Assembly: GCF_022201045.2 (NCBI RefSeq)
Contig: NC_068562.1
Coordinates: 7,918,001 to 7,982,000, forward strand
Direction: 5' to 3'
DNA from: Citrus sinensis
Taxonomy: Eukaryota; Streptophyta; Magnoliopsida; Sapindales; Rutaceae
DNA: 64,000 nt
Below are positions 53,843 through 64,000 of this stretch, piece by piece. How positions within the stretch are numbered: position 1 is the stretch's first letter; each line of letters begins with the position of its first letter. The notes below the pieces were generated by a model. The model did not search any database. It saw only the letters and a list, made by a program, of their open reading frames with translations, and had not been told where the DNA came from. The translations under genes and the position numbers were made by a program.

Positions 53843-55970
53843 GATGACCCTGAAAACATTATTCAATTGTTAGTTTATTTTAATATTCAATTGATGTACT
53901 TGTAACCTCTTGTATATAAAGCTCTTAAATCTTTTGCATCCCATTTGTTCACTTTGACCTTTTCTTTTTCACTTTTTTATAATTTGTTCTATCATAACTT
54001 TATGGATCTTATTAAGTTGTATCATCTTACACAACCCAAAACTAGTTCAATCAATCAATCAAAAAATATGACGGATTCTTGAAAATTTAGAGGTTTTTTT
54101 TAAGTGACTAACTGATCATCTGGACTGTACTATAAGTTACAAACGACGCAACTCAATAGTGCCCCCCCGAGCAGCATGCTGGTTTTGGCAACTTGCTGTT
54201 GGGATATGAACCAACAACCAACATATACGACACACTAATATTTTATTATTCAACCCAACAACTAACATATTACGACACCAATCTTCTGTTATTCAAGCCC
54301 TTCTTAATAATTGTGACCAAATTCTATAAATTTCCCTTGTCCCCATGATGCAAGGATTGGAGATCCTATGCTTGCTTATGGATAAAATTTCTTTTAGTAG
54401 TGAAATTTTTTTTTTTTGTTATTATCTCATAAACATTATAATAGTTTAGAAAATTAATAATATTTTATAATAAAAAATTTGTTATTATCTCATAAACATT
54501 ATAATTTTTTTTTGTTATTATCTCATAATAGTATTTTATGATTCAAGCCGACAACTAACATATACGACACCGATCTTTTGCTTTTTGACTTTTGACTTTT
54601 GTTTTATAATAATAATAATAATATTAACTTTTAATTTAATTTAATATATATTTATATTTTTTATTTTTTATATTATAATTTATTAATAAATTTATAATTT
54701 ATTATAACTAATAATAAATAGTTAAATATGAATAAATTTAAATAATATTAATTTAAAATTAATAATAATATAAAATATTAATACAATTTAAATATATTAA
54801 TATAATATAACATAGTATACTATTGAATTTAAATTAATCAAAAAAATTATTACAATATAATGTAGTACCAAACATTGTACAGTATTATAATACAGTGCTA
54901 ATACAATACAACATAATATAATACGTGTACCAAACGCACACTCTATGTATTGAATTAGTACAACATACACTATTTTATAGACTGTAAATTGATTATAACT
55001 ATTAAAAATTCTTTCGTTCTATTATGATTTATCAACTTTAGGAAATCAACGTTATTATTTGTTGATGATTTATAGTATAAAGCAATCTGTTTCTAAAGCA
55101 TTTTATAAATTTATTTAGAAATAATATTCCGTAGCTACAAATATATTTGGAATGTTTGTTAGGTGATACCTTAAGGCATAGCATACTCTTTATGTCAGTC
55201 TCATACATGCTGAAAGATAATATACATGGATGGATGGGAAGATATTTCTTCTAAATTATTATTAGTACCTAGTTTGTCACTCAGTTGATTGTGAATACGT
55301 TTTGTGTCTGTAGTCACTTCAGTTCGAGTAACAACAATACAGTGTAATAGTCGGTGCTCGTGGGTGAGATTTCTCATTCCCATTCAAATCTTTTTTTTTT
55401 TTCTTTTGAAAAAACAATTCTCAAATATTAGTGAGAATGGATATACTATTAAATGTTGGGTAAAGATCTCGCTTATAATTTGCAGTAGGCCCCAAATTGT
55501 AATGTTTCAGTAGCTTATAACAACTTATGAAAGAAATTAGCAAAAAAATATTGTTAAAGAATTCAAAATTTATCCAAGCGGCACCTGCTAAGTTATATGA
55601 CTTAAAAGTGATCTCAAATGACCCTCTAATTGTTTGACAATTAACAACTAAATCAAACAAAAGAATTAAGTTTAGATTGTTATAAATTACAGATGACCAT
55701 ATAACTTAGTAGCACCCTGTTCAACTGCCAATACAAAGCCTTGTTCGCCTCTATCTTTCTGAAATATGGATGTTGGCGATGTTCCCATTAGACGGAGAAA
55801 GTGATGGTGGGGAATCGTCACCGACACAACTAGATATAGACATAGACCTGCATAAAATACAACTAAATGTAACCAACCAACTTGTCTAACCTCTATAATT
55901 TTCTGCTTTAATGAGCTCAAGTTGTCCAAATTGTGCGACAAAATGCAGTACGTGGAGAAAAGGCCACATT
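53843..55970. other. AT-rich intergenic DNA with short repeats
   Basis: The phrase gttattatctcataa occurs three times between 54418 and 54530. The stretch 54170-54960 has MITE-like phrases (ccaacaactaacatat twice, gtaccaaac twice). No gene is visible. Confidence 0.4.
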
Positions 55971-55971
55971 T

Positions 55972-56000
<29 letters not shown>
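55972..56000. repeat. 29-nt poly-C tract
   Basis: An uninterrupted run of 29 C on the plus strand, 29 G on the minus strand. This is far longer than any other C/G run in the window. Confidence 0.9.
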
Positions 56001-56002
<2 letters not shown>

Positions 56003-57100
56003 AAGCATTGAAAGTTTTAGGCAACTTGCATGTAAGGCGTATTGCGGAATTATAGTCTTTCGCACTCAACGTCTCTCACCATCGAACCAAAAAGTGGTAA
56101 AGGGAAAGGGCACGTTATAACGGAGCTTAAACTTTTTGGTTACCCTCCCATGTCTCACTATCAAACTCGTAAAGCAGACGAATTACACTTTCCGGGTGAG
56201 CCCCATTCCCGTGCTTCAAGTCACTTGGTGCACCTGATCCACTTGTGGGGCCAAGTCACAAATTTTATACTTTTTAATCCAAATGATTGGATCTCATATC
56301 ATATCATTCAATTAGTGACGGGTGCCTGCCCCACACAGTTTCTCCGCCTGATATTTGGTTGATTGGTTCTGCACTTGAGTTTCTGGTTGGCTCACAGATG
56401 GTCCGCTTTGTTACGTTCTGTCAATCCGTACGTTGCACAGTTCAGGCAAATTGGCCCCCATTTCAGTTCAACATAAATTGAATGACCAATGCCTCATTTA
56501 AGGCAACTTGAGGGTGAAGAACTAGATCCACAGACAGCTGAAGAACGTCCGTTGATCAGCAGCTTTACTTGTTCTACTTATAGCCACAGAGACATATCGA
56601 GATTTAACGATCAACAGCAACTGAAGATCATCGGATACTTATTGCAGAAGTCTATAATTAATCAGGCAAATGACAATAGCATAGCTAAACTTTGTCCCCA
56701 ATTATAAACCAAGAGAGTCCACTCCCAAACTCTCAGTGCGCTTCTAATAATTTTGGAAAAGTCAGATAAGAATGTAACTTGCAACAGAGAGATGTAGCAA
56801 CAAGGAGACTATGGGAGTATGATAAAAACAAGCAGTTTGCAATTAGCGAACACCGCCAACTAAAAGCCAGAGCACAGAATGATATCTTAAAGACCTAAGA
56901 TTAACAAAAGATGATGGTTTAGTTTTATCTGAACCACAGTAATGGTGGCTGCCTCTTGAGGTGACGATTCAAAAATTTTCCACTTTCGGGCATTGACAAG
57001 ATATTGTACTTTCAACTCTCCAGCACAAACGGGTTAATGAGGTAATTACTCCAGAATGCTGCGGTTGCTTCTACATTAAATGAATGATTCGAGCAATGGA
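56001..57100. other. Downstream region of the J-protein gene
   Basis: Non-coding or unrecognised. The part next to 57100 is probably the 3'UTR of the J-protein gene. Open frames at 56042-56362 and 56489-56707 (+) show no family features. Confidence 0.4.
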
Positions 57101-59249
57101 TCATGTGGCAAAAATACTCGGAAAGTCATTGGAGGAAACATCATGACTGGGTGAAAGTTTTTGTTTCCTGCCTTCCCTTCGACTACTTCTGGCCTCTCGG
57201 GCGGTTCCGCCTCTTATTCCCTTCCCTTTCTTGAAGTCTTGCTGGTGTTCCACCTGTCTTCATAACATTAAATAAAAAGATCAATACTACTAAAGAACAT
57301 TACCAGATCATAGCAGTGGCTTCAAAATGCAGGACGCAAATTCTTGATTTGAAAATCATACCCTCATAGTCATAGTTCTGTAAAATGAGGAAAGGCAGTT
57401 TTACAAAATCTGCCTAAGCCTTCAAACAGATTACAAATTATAATGAATACTTTGATGATGATCCACAAAATAGAATCAATGGGCTACAATCTGACGTATA
57501 CATAACATGTTAAGACAATATGTGCATAAATTTTTCTTACCCCTACACAGAAACTCTGAAAGTGAGTGTTAAAGCTAGAGGAGCCCTCTGCATTCGACTT
57601 TGCGGAACTCATTTCGCATGAATTGCGCTTGTTGGGGTTAGAAATCTCAGTGTAAGACACATAGGAAGATGAAGAACTAGAACACGAACTAGTACACTGA
57701 GAACTAGACCCAAAAGCATCGTTGTCTCCTTGAAACATCTCTTCAAACAAATTCTGCAATTCCTCAAAGGTCTCCTCACCATTTTCCTGTCAAATTTACA
57801 ATCCAAGCATGCAAAGATAAGTACCAAACAATAAGATTGCTAGAATTTTAAGCCAGGATTGAATAATTCAATTATTCAATGCCTCCAAAGAACAACTTTT
57901 GTAGGGCCCCACATAGAACTTACATGTAATTGGGCATTGGACAAGACCTAAACGGGGCCCCATGAATCACTATTTTCCAGAGCATGAACACACAGAGGAT
58001 AATGTCACACCATAAAGGCATAAGCGAAAAGGCTTGGGGCTAGTATTAAAAAATAGATTAAATTATGTTGCCCTCGCGATTAAAGTGACCCATTTGCAAT
58101 CTGATTAGCATGATTGTTTTGCCAACCAACAAAAGTAAAAGCCATAACTAAAGCTAGGGAAAAGCTTAATAATACCTAGGAATTTCCAACCACAATTCTC
58201 GAATTAGTCTGTAGAAAACATTAAAATGCATTGAAGAAGACTTACATTAGTCTGTGTTTGGCTCATCATAGCAGCCATTTCATTCAAGAAATCTCCCATT
58301 CCCTGCATGCAGTTGAAAATTTCAAAATGAAAAAGCCTCATATAATAAAATCCCCCCTTTTTTTTTGTTGGGGGGTTGTTAATTTTGGTGCATCTTCAGA
58401 GCAACAAGAGCACATTAAAAAAATTTAAGATGAAATGAAAAAAATAAATAAATAAAATTGGAACTTACATTATTATCGTCATCATCATCACTATCATAGA
58501 CTCCTACATCGTACAGGAGCCTCTTGTTGGCATCAGACAGAACTTGTACATAAAAGCAGAGAGACAAAGGAAAACAGCGTCTCGTGAATCCAATAATTAC
58601 CCATCATTATAAAAAAGAATAAAATTTTATCTCTTTTTATGTACTGCAAATTACATACATAATAAATAAATAAATAAAACTTAAAATTTTGGAATTTAGT
58701 AAGGTTAATACCAGAATAGGCGTGTTGAATGGCCTGAAATTTCTTCTTGGCTTCGTCCACAAACATTGCATTTCCTGAAGCTGAACAACGATCTGGATGC
58801 CATCTCTATATTCCAAAAAAAAAAAAAAAAAACCCCTTTTCACTACTAATCCAACAAAAAGAATTTTCCTGGGAAAAAATGAAGGACAGATACAACCCCA
58901 GGAAAGTGAATTGTAGACATGTTTTTCAATTATAAGAGAACCCAATTGATCAAACATCATTAAGGAGAAAGAAAAAAAAAACGACCCAGAACTTCATTGC
59001 ATTGTTTAACTTCATAAAGAAGCTCATACATACACGTATCGAAACCAGATCAAATAGACAAATTCAAAACAAAGACCAAATTACAAGAGGACCATCCAGT
59101 TGATTGAAAGGGTGGGAGGGAAAGAGGGGGCTGCTGACTCTAACCAGTGCAAGTTTCTTATAAGCATTTCTGAGCTCTGTTGCAGTGCATTCCTTATTCA
59201 ATCCCAACACTGCATAAAAGTCACTGCTTTTCTCTTCTCCATTAGCCAT
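57101..59249 (-). CDS. DnaJ (J-domain) protein
   Basis: Co-chaperone that stimulates an Hsp70 ATPase through its J domain. Exons: 59249-59145, 58805-58712, 58542-58469, 58302-58246, 57786-57541, 57253-57101; GT-AG introns and agreeing phases give 242 residues. The J domain fills residues 1-80 (MANGEEKSSDFYAVLGLNKE, TELRNAYKKLAL, then RWHPDRCS with the essential HPD, FQAIQHAYSVLSDANKRLLY). It is followed by an acidic run DSDDDDDNN, a Ser-rich stretch and a basic tail (FKKGKGIRGGTAREARSSRR, then SSNDFPSIFAT). There is no Gly/Phe or zinc-finger region, so it is a class C type. The client is unknown. The last exon reads in phase 0; another frame also stays open for a while but does not fit the donor. 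Confidence 0.93.
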
Positions 59250-62200
59250 TCTTGATTCTTCTTATCATAAACCAGACCAAACCGATCCAAAAACACAAAC
59301 TTTTTCCTTTTCTTGTCGACAAATTATGAAACTAAACACTACCCAGAAACCAAAAGCACAAAAACAAAGAAACCAAAACCCACCTATGCTTTTATGCAGG
59401 TAAATAACACAAATATATAGCCTATAGCTTTGGCTTAGCTTTGCGACTTAAACTACTTCTTTGTGAAACAAGACACGGAACCTCAGCATTAGCGGTAATG
59501 TGTCGGAGAGGAGAAGAAGGATGAAATTGAAAGAAAAAGAAAATTAATTTCTCTCTCTTTCTTTTCCCTAATGTTTTTTTTCCCCTTCCCCCTGCTGTCA
59601 ACTAAGGCTCAAGAACTCTCCAGAAACCGGCCATTCATATATAACTTTTTTCTTTTGGGTTTGTTGTGTATATTTCCTTTTTAATACTACGTAAAATATT
59701 CTGTTGGCTAATTATATGAATGTCCTTCAAGTTTGGAAAACCTTGATTAAAGAAATAATTGGATACTTCTTTTAAACAAGTCCCCTGCCCATTAAAATCC
59801 ATCAATATAAGGCAAACACTATCTTACAACTAATGTAAAGTATATCTCCCATTCACGATTTATGTGAGAGGTATATCTTATATTAGTTGTAAGATAGAGA
59901 GATCCTCGATGTAAATATAGATCCAGTTGAGATTGAGAGTAAACAATTGTAATATAAAAGTTATAATATTAAAGTATTTGGTAGATAATAATTAATATAC
60001 TTTAAAAATTAAGTTGATTTGATTATATATTTATATAATAAAAATTTTATTATTATATTTTATTAATTTTTATTTTATAATTATAATATTTTTTCACAAC
60101 AGTTATAACTTAAAAAAATACAGTATCTCAATACTAAAGAGAGACACTTAAAAAAAAACTAATTTTGACTTTTCTATTTGTAATTTAATTTGACTGTTCA
60201 GATTTTTCTATAAATTGAATGGGTACAGTTATCTATTTAGCTAAAATATTCAAATGATTTATTTTGGGATAAATCTTAATAAACTTATAAAAATAATTAA
60301 AAATACATTTAAAGTGTAACTTTTTTTTTATATAAACAGTCCTGGATAAGATGATAGCAGCGGGGAATGTTATATTAGTTAAATCACTGGATATATCATC
60401 ATCGGATATTCAACATGTTTTGATAGCATAGAATAGATGCACGTGAAAACTAAGAAAGTTGATACGTTTAATTGTGATTGCATCGAAATGAGGGTACTCA
60501 AATGTTTATTACTGAAAATATGAATCAAATGTGAGGTGGATAAGGTTGGAGGAAAATGGACGGCGGAGATTGAATGTGAGTGCTAGATATTTTTCGATAG
60601 ATTGTTGAGTCCAGAAGGTTCTGTCTGTGTGACGCTGATTTTTTAAAGGTCGAGTCTCTATTGACGGCACTTCGTGTTATTCAGAAGATGGGCCCCACTC
60701 CGTAACATCGACGACAACATTTGCTTCCGCTCGAGCCTTGACAGCCTTTTATACTTCTACTTGTCTTTCGGAAAACGTTAACAGCTTCTAAACAGCTAAA
60801 CTTGATTGTCCATTTATTTTATTTGCGTGCTCTGTTAAATTAATGGCAAGAATCATGCTGTCACGGAACAAATTCAAGAGACCAAACTTCATCCACCAAT
60901 ATCAGGCCCAATTACTAATTAGATTTGATGATTAAGCACTCATCAATTAGTATATAATGTTTAAATATTCTTAATTATAAATTCTGCTGATGCCGTACTT
61001 CAAATGTTTAATCAACACGATTACATTTTTGTCCTCGTGCCTTGTCCACACTTACTGTTATTTTTTTCATATATTTTTGGGAATTCGTTCTGTACCCACT
61101 GCCCGACTTCTTTGTACATAATTTACATTATCTTTGAACTTGAAGAAAAGAATTGGGCGTTTCCGTTTCCAGTATGCAATTTTAAGCTGACAATTGTACG
61201 ACATGTAGTACTTTCTTTAAATCCCAGAAAGAATCTCGCGAACACAATGTACAGATTTTTAAGGAGAAAGAATCAAACAGAATACATGGATTTTTGCGGA
61301 GCTACGTTGAGTAAAGGGCGAAGAGAAGTTATACCAGATGACGAAGAAAGCGTACGACATTACGTTATTTACGTGATTGGTGGCTTCAACATATCTGCAA
61401 ACTGGGTGTTTGCCACGTGTAGAGGTATAACTCAAGTGTAATATTAAAATAATAATGCACCATGAAAGCCTAAAGACCCTAAACTGGAAAAGTATTCAAC
61501 CCAAATCCGACATACGAAATTATCGGTATCATCCCTAGGAAGACTTAAATCATTTATCTTAAGAGTTAAAAGAGAAACAACAGACCAATCTGATTAAAGA
61601 GTTGTTGGCGCATTATCTATGGTGTTGTTTTATATTTAAAAAATTGGACCATAATGAACGCTTGCGCTTGATAAGAACTACAAAATACGGTATTAGATTT
61701 TCTCCACTAATGTGATTGTGAATGAGGTTTAAACTCTAAACCTCTATATTATGTTTAAATAAATAAATAAATTTATTTACCAAATTCACCACGTGGGAAA
61801 GTGGAATTGTTGCCGTGAAGAAGAAAATATATAAGACAAAAAAAAATATACAAAAGACTGTCACTGTGGTAATTTACTAATTGGGATATTGGAGATCGAA
61901 GGTGCTCGAAATGATCGTGTGGATTATCAACTAGGGAAGGTCTGTGTCAATTTCATACGATCTGGCCTATTTGCTTTTAGTTATTGCAATTTGCAATGCA
62001 CATATATAGAGGATCCAATTATAGAAAAATAAGAAGACACCCCATCATGGAAATGGCAAAAATGGTATTAAATAGGTTATGCAATGGAGGAAAGAGAAGA
62101 TAAAAATGCTGAAAAGAAGAAGAGATAATTGTTCAACGGTCTGCACCAAAACGAAACCAAACTTGAGAGCACAAGCCAGGGCGTCCCATATGGCAACATG

Positions 62201-64000
62201 CCCACATGACACAAAACAAGCTGTTGTTTCTATTCGGCTGGCTGGAAGTGTTTTCTGGAAACAGCTTATATTCTTTTAAAGAGTCACTGGTCCAGAATCA
62301 TCAGTCTCCGATCTTCAAAGACAAGACATGTAACATGTAATTAATTGTATGGAACGTGTGTGTTTTTGGAACTTGTTCGTCCACGTCAACCATTAAAACA
62401 TATATGTGTGTAGGCAGGGGGTGACTCCCACACCACTTTTCGAGACTTTATGGGTTGGTAGGTCCCCAGTCTTGTTAATTAACTCCAAAAATCCTCTCAC
62501 CAAAATGATGCAAACCTAAAAATTCAAAGCTTCACATGCTTCGTATATTTTGTAAATCATGCGTTTGAGAATAAAATAACGCAAATTGTGCGAGTAGCAG
62601 GATTTTTTTTAATGAAAAGACAGATTATGAGAGTGTGATAAAGAGGACTCTGACCTTGTTTTCCAGCTATAATAATGTTGGGTCCTACCTAAATTTCAAA
62701 GCAAAACGTTGAACTTAACTTAAATGAAAAAGGGAAAAGAATGGACAAGGGGGAGGGTGAAGAAAGAATTTATAAGAACCCCTATGCGGCTTGCAATTTG
62801 CAGGTTACAGATGAAAATGTTCAAGTTGTTATTAAACAACGAAGTGGAGAGTTGATAAAGAAAGCTTCTTTTAAATGAGATTAACTGCACCCGTATGTAT
62901 CGATGGGTCCAATTCCAACCACCAGCTTACCCAACTTGCTAAATTTGGTCATTATACATTATTTTCAAGAATGTTGTTGATTTTAGTCTTTAAAAAAACT
63001 TTTAAAAATGTAGAGGAAAAGAGATTTTTCAAGACTGCCAACAAAAAGCTGAAAAACAATAATCAATTCATTTTATTCTCAAGTTGTTTTTCTTTTATTA
63101 TGTTAATTAACCAGCAACATTCAGAAAATGAGAATAAATAATGTCTTTGCTTGCTTGCTTAAATGAGAGGTAAAATTAGAATTAAAATGACGAGTCCTCT
63201 CCGAAATAGAAAATGATTAGGAGAATTCTCATTTATACGAGGGACGGTGAGAATGGAAACCCCATTTCTTAGACAAACCATATTATCCTCACTCAATTTT
63301 TAAAATTCTCATTTTATCCCTCTTTATGAATTTGAAAAATAAAAAATTCTCATTTTGCTACCGTTGCTGCTTGCTACTTCGTTGTCACTGCTGCTTGCAG
63401 TCATTGCTAGTTTGCTACTGCCAATTGCCGTTTGTTGCTTGTTCTCCAGCTGCAGTCGCCAAACGCCTGCGGAGATGATGATTATTATTATTAATATTAT
63501 TAATGACATTGTTACTATTATTTTTACTATTGTTACCAATAAATTTTTTTAATAATAAACATTTAATTAATAACACTCACAATTTTTATAATCGATGGTG
63601 GTGATGATAATAATAATTATTATCAAGGACATTTTAATAACTTATAATAATTCATTCATAAAATAAACACATTAATGGTAATATAACTTATTCAGATTTC
63701 AATTTCTAGAGTTTAAGTAAATATTTTATTTTGATTCTCATTTACTATTCCAATTCCAACTCATTTCCAGTATAATTTATTCTCATTTCAGCATATTCTG
63801 ATTATTGATCAATAAATATAGAATAATCAATAAATATACTACTAGATCTTCGCAGAGCAATCAAGACTGCACTGAAAGCCACAGCCCATAAGCCTCTCCC
63901 AGTCACCAAACATGTCAAGTTGGGGTGGCAATGTAATTAGCATGTAACTAAAGAGATTTTTTTTGGGAGCCTCTAAGTTACAATAATTGTACCATACATC
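59250..64000. other. J-protein promoter and AT-rich intergenic DNA
   Basis: The first few hundred bases are the leader and promoter of the J-protein gene (CT-rich near 59540-59600). The rest is AT-rich with fold-back element D. The plus-strand frame 61004-61441 (145 codons) has no family features and may be chance. A low-complexity, CTG/CAA-like patch lies at 63357-63480. No gene is called. Confidence 0.4.
59819..59897. mobile_element. Fold-back element D
   Basis: Arms 59819-59856 and 59864-59897 are inverted repeats, starting CTATCTTACAACTAAT and ending ATTAGTTGTAAGATAG, 16 of 16 in the outer part. The spacer is under 10 bp. The ends resemble those of elements B and C (TTAC just inside the border, GTAA at the other end). 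Confidence 0.75.

Overview
This is a stretch of plant nuclear DNA, almost certainly from a eudicot. The genes are split by many short AT-rich GT-AG introns, intergenic DNA is AT-rich and full of microsatellites and small MITE-like elements, and the protein families are plant ones (plastid KAS II-like condensing enzyme, DUF936, CIP7-like, trihelix, dormancy/auxin-associated, MIR164). The protein sequences feel like those of a woody dicot, perhaps Citrus, but that is an impression and was not tested.

Layout. From 1.46 to 4.58 kb (+) lies a 13-exon gene for a divergent KAS II-like 3-oxoacyl-ACP synthase. It converges on the R-SNARE gene SEC22 (5.46-7.60 kb, -, five coding exons and a 5'UTR intron). 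SEC22 diverges from an AlkB/ALKBH1-like 2-oxoglutarate/Fe(II) dioxygenase gene (9.95-12.95 kb, +, five exons, two of them related by duplication). A MIR164 hairpin follows at about 14.1 kb (+). The rest of the recognised genes are on the minus strand: a DUF936 gene (14.54-16.45 kb), a full-size ABCB transporter with a 330-residue His-rich N-terminal extension (17.44-23.37 kb), a ten-exon CIP7-like gene (24.87-34.46 kb), an intronless SIP1-type trihelix factor (45.35-46.37 kb), a DRM/ARP-type gene (49.05-50.18 kb) and a J-domain protein gene (57.10-59.25 kb).

The long intergenic stretches (35.6-45.3 kb, 50.2-57.1 kb, 59.3-64 kb) hold no gene I can name. They carry a non-autonomous hAT-type element with an exact 8-bp target duplication (47,546-48,232) and four small fold-back elements in which each arm is itself nearly palindromic. 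A degenerate coding-like remnant lies near 42.9-43.7 kb.

The genes do not form a pathway or cluster; this is an ordinary mix of housekeeping and regulatory plant genes. The most interesting points are the in-frame duplicated splice acceptor in the KAS gene, the exon duplication in the AlkB gene, the MIR164 locus with a strong splice donor just downstream, the His-rich ABCB extension, and the double-palindrome fold-back elements. Exon boundaries were deduced by hand from GT-AG sites, reading phase and remembered family sequences; no alignment or expression data were used.
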